From NCBI GenBank assembly GCA_964408185.1, contig CAYOYK010000098.1, positions 1 through 5,763 of the forward strand: DNA of 5,763 nucleotides. The letters run 5' to 3'. The notes beneath the pieces are model-generated. The model was not told the DNA's origin and searched no databases. It was given only the letters and a program-made list of their open reading frames with translations. Within the stretch, counting starts at the first letter, position 1, and each line of letters begins with the position of its first letter. Shown one piece after another: positions 1 through 5,201 of this stretch. Made by a program: the position numbers and the translations under genes. This stretch comes from CAYOYK01 sp964408185. GTDB lineage: Bacteria > Bacillota > Clostridia > Christensenellales > Aristaeellaceae.

Positions 1-139
1 GCCGGGCAGGCGCAAGCCGCGCCGGGCAGGCGCAAGCCGCGCCGGGCAGGCGCAAAGCCGCGCCGGGCAGGCGCAAGCCGCGCCGGGCAGGCGCAAGCCG
101 CGCCGGGCAGGCGCAAAGCCGCGCCGGGCAGGCGCAAAG
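1..139. repeat. Tandem array of a 20/21-bp GC-rich hairpin unit
   Basis: Six full units and a partial seventh follow each other without spacers: 1-20, 21-40, 41-61, 62-81, 82-101, 102-122 and 123-139. The unit is GCCGGGCAGGCGCAAGCCGC. Every third unit carries one extra A (CAAAG instead of CAAG), giving a higher-order period of 61 bp (1-61 and 62-122 match). Each unit can fold: on the minus strand it reads GCGCC-TGCCC-GGCGC, a 5-bp stem with a 5-nt loop. The array starts at the window edge and may continue leftward. The family recurs in inverted orientation at 4858-4897. No coding role is apparent. Confidence 0.95.
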
Positions 140-141
140 AG

Positions 142-161
142 AGCAAAGCCAATACCGCGTT
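142..161 (-). repeat. Stray fragment of the 53-bp repeat family
   Basis: Read on the minus strand, this stretch matches the first 20 bases of the unit at 5341-5393 with a single difference (GGTATTGG here, GGTACTGG there). It also resembles the heads of the other units in the right-hand array. Only the head of the unit is recognisable; the CGTGT centre and the tail are missing. It sits directly beside the 20/21-bp array, so both repeat families occur on both flanks of the gene block. Confidence 0.7.
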
Positions 162-171
162 TCCAAGGGGG

Positions 172-192
172 AAGCAAGACGGCGAAGCCGTC
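172..192 (-). terminator. Possible weak terminator of the SH3b gene
   Basis: On the minus strand the 6-bp hairpin at 178-192 (TTC loop) is followed by TTGCTT, a short and interrupted T run. It lies about 40 nt past the stop codon of the SH3b gene. The T run is poor for a Rho-independent terminator, so this is only the best candidate seen downstream of the gene. Read-through into the 20/21-bp array is possible. Confidence 0.3.
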
Positions 193-238
193 GGTGAAGG
201 GGGACGAAGTCCCCTGTCACAAGGGCGCTTTAGCGCCC
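178..238. repeat. Cluster of three short perfect hairpins
   Basis: Three compact inverted repeats follow each other: GACGGC-GAA-GCCGTC (178-192), GGGGAC-GAA-GTCCCC (200-214) and GGGCGCT-TT-AGCGCCC (223-238). Stems are 6-7 bp with no mismatch. The stem sequences differ while the fold is kept, as in REP-like elements. The third hairpin includes the stop codon of the SH3b gene (230-232, minus strand). The cluster lies just beyond the 3' end of that gene, so it could stabilise the transcript end or help termination. That role is inference. Confidence 0.7.
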
Positions 239-1312
239 GCCGTCGCACCCGCCGTTGATTGCCTCTGCAGGGAGAAAGCCGACGGTATCGTTGTACAGGA
301 CGTGCACGTACGGGCCGCAATCGCCGTAGACGGTGACCGTCGCGTCGGCGGGGCAAACGCAGAGCTGGGTCTGCAGGTCGGCGGCGAGCAGGGGGGTATC
401 GGCGCGGACGGCTGCGGTGGGCGGGCGGGTGACAAGCTGCAGGGCGTCATCGCCAAAGCAAAGGTAATCGCGCTTGAGCCAACCCTCACGGTCGCCGATG
501 CGCACGCGGCACCAGTTTTTGCTGCTGTCGTCGAGGATGGTCACGGGCGTGCCGCCGTAGTATTGGCCGATGCACTCGCTGCCGACGTTGGGCTCGGTGC
601 GGAAGTTGAGCGACAGGCTGGAGTACATGCCTTGGATGTAGGCGGTATCGGCGGTTGCGCTGACCACCTTGGGGGTGCGCGCCTTCGCGCCCGATGCGCA
701 GGCGCGCGCGCAGTCCATCAGCGCGGGGAGCTGGTAGCCGATGAGATCGTCCAAGTAGCGGCTCCAGCTCAGCCCGCCGCGCACGATGCGCTCGACAAAG
801 TTGAACGGCGGATAAACGGTCACGCTGTCGTCAGCGGCGGTTTCGGTGATAACCCACTGCTCGTCGGGCCACTCGATGGTGGTCGCGGTGCCGTCCGCGC
901 GGTCGGTGTGCCATTGGTCGATGAGCACATGCCCGTTCTCGGTCAGCTCAAGGCGAAAGCGATAAGCCTCGTCGTGCGTGCCATCGGCGGGAAAGGCGAG
1001 GTAAACGCGCCCGTCGGCCTCCTCCACGCGGAAGGGGCGGCTGCGCAGCAGGAACGCGCAGTTGTACAGCAGCATTCGGCAGCTCTTGCCGGAGCCGTAC
1101 AGGACGCAGAGCACGTGCTGGTTGAAGCCCTCCATGACCACGAAGGTGAGCGGCTCGCTGAGGGCGGCGTAGGTGTACACGGGCGCGAAGGGCTCCCACA
1201 GCGGGTCGGTAAAGGCGGCGGCGAGCTCGTCGGGGATGGGGTCGGCTTGGGCGGGCAGCACGCTGGCGCAGACAAACGTTGCGCACAGCAGCAGGGACAG
1301 AAAGCGTCGCAT
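230..1312 (-). CDS. Secreted protein with C-terminal bacterial SH3 (SH3b) domains
   Basis: A 360-residue protein of unknown exact function. Residues 1-23 are a signal peptide: RR at 2-3, a hydrophobic stretch from about 4 to 19, and a type I cleavage site after AQA (21-23). Residues 24 to about 215 match no family I can name. Residues about 225-295 form an SH3b-like domain with the typical LNFRTEPN start (235-242) and a GWLKRDYL end (287-294). A weaker second copy spans about 296-352 and ends in VGFLPAEAI. SH3b domains in exported proteins usually bind the cell wall or peptides, so a role at the cell surface is inferred. The mature part has about twelve cysteines, which is many for an exported Firmicute protein. 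An in-frame ATG lies 36 codons upstream (to 1420), but I chose 1312 because GAGGAG (1320-1325) sits 7 nt before it and the signal peptide starts there. It is divergent from rpsM. The overlapping plus-strand frame lacks any such features. Confidence 0.88.
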   Translation of the reverse strand: MRRFLSLLLCATFVCASVLPAQADPIPDELAAAFTDPLWEPFAPVYTYAALSEPLTFVVMEGFNQHVLCVLYGSGKSCRMLLYNCAFLLRSRPFRVEEADGRVYLAFPADGTHDEAYRFRLELTENGHVLIDQWHTDRADGTATTIEWPDEQWVITETAADDSVTVYPPFNFVERIVRGGLSWSRYLDDLIGYQLPALMDCARACASGAKARTPKVVSATADTAYIQGMYSSLSLNFRTEPNVGSECIGQYYGGTPVTILDDSSKNWCRVRIGDREGWLKRDYLCFGDDALQLVTRPPTAAVRADTPLLAADLQTQLCVCPADATVTVYGDCGPYVHVLYNDTVGFLPAEAINGGCDGGR

Positions 1313-1469
1313 GGTGAGTCTCCTCTCTTTGGTACAGGATGCTGATAGAACGAACGAGAGAGGGAAAGGATTCCCAGCGGGCGAAACACAAGATGTGGTA
1401 TCAGAAAGTGAGCGAGGCACAAGGCGTCAAAAAATTAATAAAAATTTAATAACTTGTGCGCAAAACAGC
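1313..1469. other. Divergent intergenic region, upstream part, with A/T-rich block
   Basis: This stretch holds the 5' side of the SH3b gene and the upstream side of the rpsM promoter. On the minus strand there is a TTGACG (1425-1430) that could be a -35 box. The only -10-like hexamer near it, TGATAC (1398-1403), is 21 nt away, which is too far, so no promoter for the SH3b gene is claimed. From 1429 to 1453 the sequence is almost pure A/T. It lies just upstream of the -35 box at 1470 and could serve as an UP element for the ribosomal operon. No gene is seen. Confidence 0.5.
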
Positions 1470-1498
1470 TTGCGGCAAAGGTTTTTGTATGCTATACT
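1470..1498 (+). promoter_or_regulatory. Promoter of the rpsM operon (sigma-A type)
   Basis: The -35 box is TTGCGG (1470-1475), keeping the important TTG. The -10 box is TATACT (1493-1498), five of six consensus bases. The spacer is exactly 17 nt. TG at 1490-1491 gives an extended -10 element, and an A/T-rich stretch lies upstream. Transcription should start near 1505, leaving a leader of about 213 nt. This is the best promoter in the window and is correctly placed to drive all five downstream genes. The start site is inferred, not measured. Confidence 0.75.
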
Positions 1499-1504
1499 CC
1501 AAAA

Positions 1505-1717
1505 GTTGGCTTGAGAGCTGAGCCATGGGCGGCTGCGCGCGCCTTCGCGGACGCGCGACCATGGGCGGCTCTGCTAGAAACAAAGCGACGGGCACTTCCC
1601 CGCCGTGGGGGCTTGGGCCTCACAAAAGCGCGACCCAACACGCTTTTGGCCAAATCAAGAGCCCCTCACCGCCCCAGATGGGCACTTACCCCAAATATTT
1701 GGAGGTGTAACAACAAC
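1505..1717 (+). promoter_or_regulatory. Structured 5' leader of the ribosomal operon
   Basis: The leader holds several stable foldings. Hairpin A has the GC-rich stem 1536-1543 / 1549-1557 (one bulged A at 1551, loop TTCGC). A 12-bp direct repeat, CCATGGGCGGCT, flanks it (1523-1534 and 1559-1570), and GAGCC (1520-1524) can pair with GGCTC (1567-1571) around it. Hairpin B is CAAAAGCG (1623-1630) with CGCTTTTG (1641-1648), a 10-nt loop, enclosed by GGGGCT (1608-1613) pairing with AGCCCC (1660-1665). Hairpin C covers the ribosome binding site. Ribosomal protein operons are commonly controlled by a ribosomal protein binding its own leader, and S4 does this in several bacteria. I do not recognise a known S4 target here, so the ligand is open. 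Confidence 0.55.
1688..1706 (+). promoter_or_regulatory. Hairpin masking the rpsM ribosome binding site
   Basis: ACCCCAA (1688-1694) can pair with TTGG-A-GGT (1699-1706) around an ATAT loop, giving 7 pairs with one bulged A. At DNA level the centre is the perfect 12-bp palindrome CCAAATATTTGG (1691-1702). The 3' arm contains nearly the whole Shine-Dalgarno GGAGGTG (1701-1707), so folding would hide the rpsM start from ribosomes. The CCCC-bearing arm belongs to a GGGCACTT motif that is repeated upstream at 1590-1597. That this is a regulatory switch is inference. Confidence 0.5.
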
Positions 1718-2095
1718 ATGGCACGTATTGCAGGCGTTGACCTGCCCAGAGAAAAGCGCGTCGAGGTCGGCCTCACGTACATCTTCGGCATCGGCCCCGC
1801 GGTCTCCAAGGAGATCATCGAGTCCACCGGCGTGAACCCCGATACCCGCGTGAAGGATCTTACCGAACAGGAAGTCAGCAAGCTCCGTGAGTACATCGAG
1901 CATCACGTCAAGGTGGAGGGCGACCTCCGCCGCGAGGTGTCCCTCAACATCAAGCGACTGGTCGAGATCGGTTGCTACCGTGGCGTGCGGCATCGTCGCG
2001 GCCTCCCTGTGCGCGGACAAAAGACCAAGACCAACGCGCGCACCCGCAAGGGCCCCAAGCGCACCATTGCCGGCAAGAAAAAGGCCACCAAGTAA
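1718..2095 (+). CDS. rpsM: 30S ribosomal protein S13
   Basis: A 125-residue protein of the small-subunit head, where S13 contacts 16S rRNA, the P-site tRNA and the bridge to the large subunit. The start MARIAGVDLPREKR, the GIGPAVSKEI segment (24-33) and the helical stretch through HHVKVEGDLRRE (62-73) are typical. So is the tail GCYRGVRHRRGLPVRG (85-100), followed by the basic, disordered QKTKTNARTRKGP and lysine-rich end. Length fits the family. The ATG at 1718 is preceded by GGAGGTG (1701-1707) with 10 nt spacing; a longer reading frame upstream has no homology and is rejected. It is the first gene of the operon, with its own promoter and structured leader. In most Firmicutes rpmJ and infA lie just upstream, but here a divergent SH3b gene does. 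Confidence 0.98.
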   Translation: MARIAGVDLPREKRVEVGLTYIFGIGPAVSKEIIESTGVNPDTRVKDLTEQEVSKLREYIEHHVKVEGDLRREVSLNIKRLVEIGCYRGVRHRRGLPVRGQKTKTNARTRKGPKRTIAGKKKATK

Positions 2096-2108
2096 CAGCT
2101 TGCTCCTT

Positions 2109-2135
2109 CAGGCCCCGCCCCGCGCGGGCCGCCTG
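2109..2135 (+). other. Intercistronic hairpin between rpsM and rpsK
   Basis: CAGGC (2109-2113) pairs with GCCTG (2131-2135), and inside it GCCC (2117-2120) pairs with GGGC (2126-2129). The inner part overlaps a perfect CCCGCGCGGG palindrome (2119-2128 region). There is no T run, so it is not a terminator for the operon. It lies in the longest gap of the operon (78 nt). It could act in mRNA processing or tune expression of the distal genes, which is inference. Confidence 0.5.
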
Positions 2136-2173
2136 AATACCATGAATGTAAGTCGCATGGAGGGATGAAACAA

Positions 2174-2578
2174 ATGGCACCCAAACAACAGAAGTTGAAG
2201 AAGGTCTCGCGCAAGCGCCGTGAGAAAAAGCTCGTCGAGCGTGGCGCCGCGCACATCCGTTCTTCCTTTAACAACACCATCGTCACACTGACCGATACCA
2301 ACGGCAACGCCCTGTCTTGGGCCAGCTCCGGCGGGCTTGGCTTCCGCGGAAGCAAAAAGTCCACGCCGTTCGCCGCCCAGATGGCCGCCGAAACCGCCGC
2401 CAAGGCCGCCATGGAATTCGGTCTCAAAACCGTCGAGGTCTATGTAAAGGGCCCCGGCTCCGGACGCGAGGCCGCTATCCGCAGCCTTCAGGCCGCCGGG
2501 CTGGAGGTCAACATGATCAAAGACGTTACACCCATTCCGCACAACGGATGCCGTCCGCCCAAGCGTAGAAGAGTGTAA
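2174..2578 (+). CDS. rpsK: 30S ribosomal protein S11
   Basis: A 134-residue protein of the small-subunit platform, next to S6/S18 and the mRNA exit region. Hallmarks are AHIRSSFNNTIVTLTD (26-41), the SWASSGGLGFRGSKKSTPFAAQ stretch (48-69), VKGPGSGREAAIRSL (91-105) and the C-terminal HNGCRPPKRRRV (123-134). The N terminus is a basic, lysine-rich arm (KQQKLKKVSRKRREKK), slightly longer than in E. coli and common in Gram-positives. An ATG also occurs at 2165, but GGAGGG (2159-2164) directly abuts it. The same GGAGGG lies 9 nt before the ATG at 2174, so 2174 is the start. It is followed after 21 nt by rpsD. Confidence 0.97.
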   Translation: MAPKQQKLKKVSRKRREKKLVERGAAHIRSSFNNTIVTLTDTNGNALSWASSGGLGFRGSKKSTPFAAQMAAETAAKAAMEFGLKTVEVYVKGPGSGREAAIRSLQAAGLEVNMIKDVTPIPHNGCRPPKRRRV

Positions 2579-2599
2579 AAATCGAGGAGGTACAAACAA

Positions 2600-3226
2600 A
2601 TGGCTAGATATACCGATTCCGTATGCCGTATGTGCCGCCGCGAGGGCACCAAGCTCTTCCTCAAGGGCGAAAAGTGCTTCTCTGCGAAATGCGCGCTGAG
2701 CCGTCGGCCCACCCCTCCGGGGCAGCATGGTCAGGCTCGTCAGCGCAAGGCCAGTGAGTACGGCCTCCAGCTCCGTGAAAAGCAAAAAGCCCGCCGCGCC
2801 TACGGCCTCATGGAAGGCCAGTTTAAGCGCACCTTCGTTCGTGCCACCGGCATGAAGGGCATCACCGGCGAAAACCTGCTCCAGCTGCTGGAGCTGCGCT
2901 TGGACAACGTGGTCTTCCGCTCCGGGCTGGCCTCCAGCCGCGCGCAGGCCCGTCAGTTTGTGTGCCACGGCCACATTCTGGTCAACGGCAAAAAGGTGGA
3001 CATCCCCTCCTTCACCGTGAAGCAGGGCGACGTCATCGCCGTGTGCGCCAAGAGCAAGGACGTGGAGCACTTCAAAATCGTCAAAGAGGGCATCAGCCGC
3101 GTCATCCCCAAGTGGCTGACCACCGATGCCGAAAACCTGCAAACCACCGTGGCCGCCCTGCCGCAGCGTGACGATGTGGATCTCACCCTGCAAGAGAGCA
3201 TGATCGTCGAGTACTATTCTCGTTAG
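2600..3226 (+). CDS. rpsD: 30S ribosomal protein S4, zinc-binding (four-cysteine) form
   Basis: A 208-residue primary 16S rRNA-binding protein that starts assembly of the 5' domain of the small subunit and helps shape the mRNA entry site. Residues 9-31 carry C9-x2-C12-x13-C26-x4-C31, the zinc-site spacing that I recall from Thermus S4; E. coli S4 lacks it. PPGQHGQ (39-45) and LREKQKARRAYG (58-69) are conserved. The S4 RNA-binding domain spans about 98-160 (LELRLDNVVFRSGLASSRAQARQ, then HGHILVNGKKVDIPS). The protein ends in the usual IVEYYSR. AGGAGG (2585-2590) lies 9 nt before the ATG. S4 is the classical autoregulator of the alpha operon in E. coli and of its own gene in Bacillus, so it is the first candidate to bind the leader at 1505-1717; this is not shown by the sequence. 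Confidence 0.98.
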   Translation: MARYTDSVCRMCRREGTKLFLKGEKCFSAKCALSRRPTPPGQHGQARQRKASEYGLQLREKQKARRAYGLMEGQFKRTFVRATGMKGITGENLLQLLELRLDNVVFRSGLASSRAQARQFVCHGHILVNGKKVDIPSFTVKQGDVIAVCAKSKDVEHFKIVKEGISRVIPKWLTTDAENLQTTVAALPQRDDVDLTLQESMIVEYYSR

Positions 3227-3278
3227 GATCAGGCGGAACCCCTCAACCAAGACGGCTTGAAACAGGAGGGTAAAACCA

Positions 3279-4223
3279 GTGATCGAAATCGAAAAAGCGC
3301 GGATCGAATGCACGGAAAAGAGCGCGGACAACACCTACGGCAAGTTCGTGGTGGAGCCTTTGGAGCGCGGCTTCGGCCATACGCTGGGCAATGCGCTGCG
3401 CCGCGTGCTGCTTAGTTCGCTTCCGGGCGTGGCGGTCACCAACATCCACATCGAGGGCATCCAGCATGAGTTTTCCACGGTGCCCGGCGTTGTGGAGGAT
3501 GTGACGGAGCTCATTCTCAACCTCAAGGAGCTCTCCGCCAAGATGTACAGCGATCAGCCAAAAACGGTCATGCTGGATGTGCGCGGCCCCGGCGAGGTCA
3601 AGGCCGGCGATATCCCCGTGGACGATGAGATCGAGATCATCGACCCGGAGCTGCATATCGCCACCCTCAACGAGGACGCCCATCTGCAAATGACGCTCAC
3701 CCTCGATAAGGGCCGCGGCTACGTAAGCGCCGATAAAAACAAGTCGGCCAACATGGCCATCGGCGTCATCCCGATCGATTCCATCTTCACGCCCATTCGC
3801 AAGGTGAACTACACCGTAGAGGATACCCGTGTCGGGCAGATCACCGACTACGATAAGCTCACCTTGGAGGTGTGGACCAACGGAACGGTGCAGCCGGACG
3901 AGGCCGTCAGCCTCTCGGCCAAGATTCTCACCGAGCACCTGAGCCTCTTTGTCAGCCTGACCGATCAGGTAATGCCCATCTCGTTCACCGATCAGGAGGA
4001 CGACAGCAAGGGCAAGGTGCTGGAGATGACCATCGAGGAGTTGGATCTCTCCGTGCGCGCGTACAACTGCCTCAAGCGCGCGGGCATCAACACCGTGGCC
4101 GAGCTGGTTCAGCGCAACCAGGAGGACATGATGAAGGTGCGCAATCTGGGCCGCAAGAGCTTAGAAGAAGTGGAGCAGAAGCTGGCCGGGCTGAACCTGT
4201 CCCTTCGCCCCAGTGACGAATAA
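3279..4223 (+). CDS. rpoA: DNA-directed RNA polymerase subunit alpha
   Basis: A 314-residue subunit whose dimer is the scaffold for beta and beta' and whose C-terminal domain binds UP elements and activators. The N-terminal domain (about 1-228) shows LERGFGHTLGNALRRVLLSSLPG (28-50) and the dimerisation and assembly regions up to the SLSAKILTEHL helix (211-221). A linker rich in acidic residues and serine (about 235-248) leads to the C-terminal domain (about 249-310). There R260 and N263 correspond to E. coli R265 and N268, which contact the DNA minor groove, and NLGRKS (289-294) matches the second contact loop. All key residues are present. Translation starts at a GTG (3279) with AGGAGGG (3264-3270) 8 nt upstream. 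The 52-nt gap to rpsD holds no promoter that I can support. Confidence 0.98.
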   Translation: MIEIEKARIECTEKSADNTYGKFVVEPLERGFGHTLGNALRRVLLSSLPGVAVTNIHIEGIQHEFSTVPGVVEDVTELILNLKELSAKMYSDQPKTVMLDVRGPGEVKAGDIPVDDEIEIIDPELHIATLNEDAHLQMTLTLDKGRGYVSADKNKSANMAIGVIPIDSIFTPIRKVNYTVEDTRVGQITDYDKLTLEVWTNGTVQPDEAVSLSAKILTEHLSLFVSLTDQVMPISFTDQEDDSKGKVLEMTIEELDLSVRAYNCLKRAGINTVAELVQRNQEDMMKVRNLGRKSLEEVEQKLAGLNLSLRPSDE

Positions 4224-4244
4224 CCGAATGGAGGTACATAGACC

Positions 4245-4754
4245 ATGGCACAACGCAAGCTGGGCCGTACCGCCGAACAGCGCCAAGCGCTGCTCCGCAA
4301 TCAGGTGACCAACCTGCTTTGGTACGGCCGTATCGAGACCACCGAAGCGCGCGCCAAGGAAGTGCGGAAGATGGCCGAAAAGCTAATCACGCTCGCCATC
4401 AAGGAGTGCGACAACACGGTGGAGGCCACCAAGGAGACCCATAACGAAAAGCAGCAGCTCACCACGCTTACCGTCACCAACGACGCGCCCACCAAGTTGG
4501 CCGCCCGTCGCCGGATGATGAGCTATCTGTATACCATCCCCGAACAGCGCAAAAAGGGCGAGGACAAGGACGATTTTGTGGAGCGCACCAAGGACGTAAA
4601 GTTCCCCGTGGTGGAAAAGCTCTTCCGCGAGATCGGCCCGAAGTTCAAGGCTCGCAACGAGGAAAAGAAGTGCTCCGGCGGCTACACCCGCATCTACAAG
4701 CTGGGGCCCCGCCGCGGTGACAGCGCTGAAATGTGCATCATCGAGCTCGTGTGA
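4245..4754 (+). CDS. rplQ: 50S ribosomal protein L17, enlarged form
   Basis: A large-subunit protein located near the peptide exit tunnel. It has 169 residues, against about 120-127 in Bacillus and E. coli. Conserved parts are RKLGRTAEQRQALLRNQVTNLL (4-25), IETTEARAKEVRKMAEKLITLA (30-51), LAARRRMMSYL (85-95), VVEKLF (122-127) and the end GGYTRIYKLGPRRGDSAEM-IIELV (145-169). The extra length lies in three places: about 56-83 after LITLA, about 98-118 (charged, EQRKKGEDKDDFVERTKDVK), and a short EEKKCS before GGYTRI. Similar enlargements are, to my knowledge, common in gut Clostridia, so this is probably lineage-specific rather than a defect. GGAGGT (4230-4235) lies 9 nt before the ATG. It is the last gene before the terminator. 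Confidence 0.96.
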   Translation: MAQRKLGRTAEQRQALLRNQVTNLLWYGRIETTEARAKEVRKMAEKLITLAIKECDNTVEATKETHNEKQQLTTLTVTNDAPTKLAARRRMMSYLYTIPEQRKKGEDKDDFVERTKDVKFPVVEKLFREIGPKFKARNEEKKCSGGYTRIYKLGPRRGDSAEMCIIELV

Positions 4755-4786
4755 GGGGTTGCCAAAGCGGCCCGGCCACTTTGACT

Positions 4787-4803
4787 GGGCTTGTCCCAAG
4801 CCC
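4787..4803 (+). other. Hairpin in the rplQ 3' untranslated region, with an alternative pairing
   Basis: GGGCTTG (4787-4793) and CAAGCCC (4797-4803) form a perfect 7-bp stem with a 3-nt loop and no T run after it. The 3' arm can instead pair with the very end of rplQ: TGAGGGG-TTG (4752-4761, including the stop codon) is complementary to CAA-G-CCCCTCA (4797-4807) apart from one bulge. The two pairings exclude each other. A role in protecting the mRNA end is plausible but unproven. Confidence 0.5.
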
Positions 4804-4827
4804 CTCAGGGAGATAGCGTTCGTTTAA

Positions 4828-4860
4828 GGCCGTGCTTCGTTGGAGGCACGGTCTTTTTTT
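4828..4860 (+). terminator. Rho-independent terminator of the ribosomal operon
   Basis: GGCCGTGC (4828-4835) pairs with GCACGGTC (4846-4853) over 8 bp, with one G-T wobble and a 10-nt loop, and seven T follow directly (4854-4860). It lies 73 nt past the rplQ stop codon. This is a textbook intrinsic terminator and marks the 3' end of the operon. Its T run abuts the repeat unit that begins at 4858. Confidence 0.93.
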
Positions 4861-4897
4861 GCGCCTGCGCGGCGCGGCTTTGCGCCTGCGCGGCGCA
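4858..4897 (+). repeat. Two copies of the GCGCC hairpin unit, inverted relative to the left array
   Basis: The motif TTTGCGCCTGCGCGGCGC occurs twice (4858-4875 and 4879-4896). Each copy folds as GCGCC-TGCGC-GGCGC. The 37 nt at 4858-4894 equal the reverse complement of 102-138 except for two bases, which are the same loop position (G here, C there) in each copy. The family is therefore present on both flanks of the gene block in opposite orientation. The first copy starts inside the terminator T run. Confidence 0.9.
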
Positions 4898-4904
4898 GCA
4901 GGGG

Positions 4905-5017
4905 CCGCGCCTGCGGGCGCGGGGGTCGCCCGCGCTACGCGGGCGGGAACGGTGCCCCACCCTGCGGGGTGGGGAGGGGCGGCCTGCGGGCCGCGTGCCC
5001 CGACCTGCGGGCCGGGG
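4905..5017 (+). repeat. Run of five GC-rich hairpins, four with a TGCG loop
   Basis: Five inverted repeats stand side by side: stem 4905-4911 / 4916-4922 (7 bp, loop TGCG), 4927-4934 / 4938-4945 (8 bp, loop CTA), 4955-4962 / 4967-4974 (8 bp, TGCG), 4979-4984 / 4989-4994 (6 bp, TGCG), and 4998-5005 / 5010-5017 (TGCG, one A-C mismatch). Stem sequences differ but the fold and loop are kept. The first one is identical over 18 bp to 5261-5278. Open frames through this stretch are rich in R, A, P and G and are not taken as genes. Confidence 0.85.
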
Positions 5018-5023
5018 TTCGTC

Positions 5024-5051
5024 ACTTTTCTTTTCAGCTGAAAAGAAAAGT
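5024..5051. repeat. Perfect 28-bp palindrome
   Basis: The half-site ACTTTTCTTTTCAG (5024-5037) is followed directly by its exact reverse complement (5038-5051), with no spacer. It is A/T-rich within a very GC-rich stretch and is followed by TAACCAAAAGAAA. In RNA it would give a long stem with a minimal loop. The chance of a perfect 28-bp palindrome here is very small. From memory, similar TTTTCAGCTGAAAA-type palindromes recur between genes in several bacterial genomes; I cannot verify that here. Confidence 0.9.
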
Positions 5052-5201
5052 AACCAAAAGAAACAGCGTGATTGAGGCCGATCGATGGGCCAGCACGCCC
5101 ATCTTGTGCTACAAGCGATCGCCCAGAAAACTTGCGTGATAGCGTTAGCACGCCTGCGGTGCCCATCTTGGCCGAACTGCTGCCCCGCGCCTGTTGGCTT
5201 G
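5052..5201. other. Gene-free spacer with small inverted repeats
   Basis: No credible gene is seen. The stretch holds GATGGGC (5084-5090) pairing with GCCCATC (5097-5103) around a 6-nt loop, and GCGTG (5134-5138) pairing with CACGC (5149-5153). The sequence GCCCATCTTG occurs twice (5097-5106 and 5161-5170). Together with the rest of 4861-5763 this makes about 900 bp without a protein gene. Confidence 0.55.

Noticed and set aside
194..1345. Long plus-strand open frame (383 codons) opposite the SH3b gene
   Set aside because: It has no ribosome binding site of note, no recognisable domain and a composition rich in A, G and V. The minus-strand frame has a signal peptide, an SD sequence and SH3b motifs.
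1525..1710. A 61-codon open frame in the rpsM leader ending 7 nt before the rpsM start
   Set aside because: It lacks a good ribosome binding site, is of low complexity, and its sequence is explained by the direct repeats and hairpins. A leader peptide cannot be fully excluded.
2165..2578. Upstream ATG start for rpsK at 2165
   Set aside because: The GGAGGG sequence touches this ATG with no spacing, while it is 9 nt from the ATG at 2174, which also gives the usual S11 start.
2108..3334. Minus-strand open frame of 408 codons across rpsK and rpsD
   Set aside because: It is a shadow of two certain ribosomal protein genes; high G+C at third positions keeps the antisense frame open.
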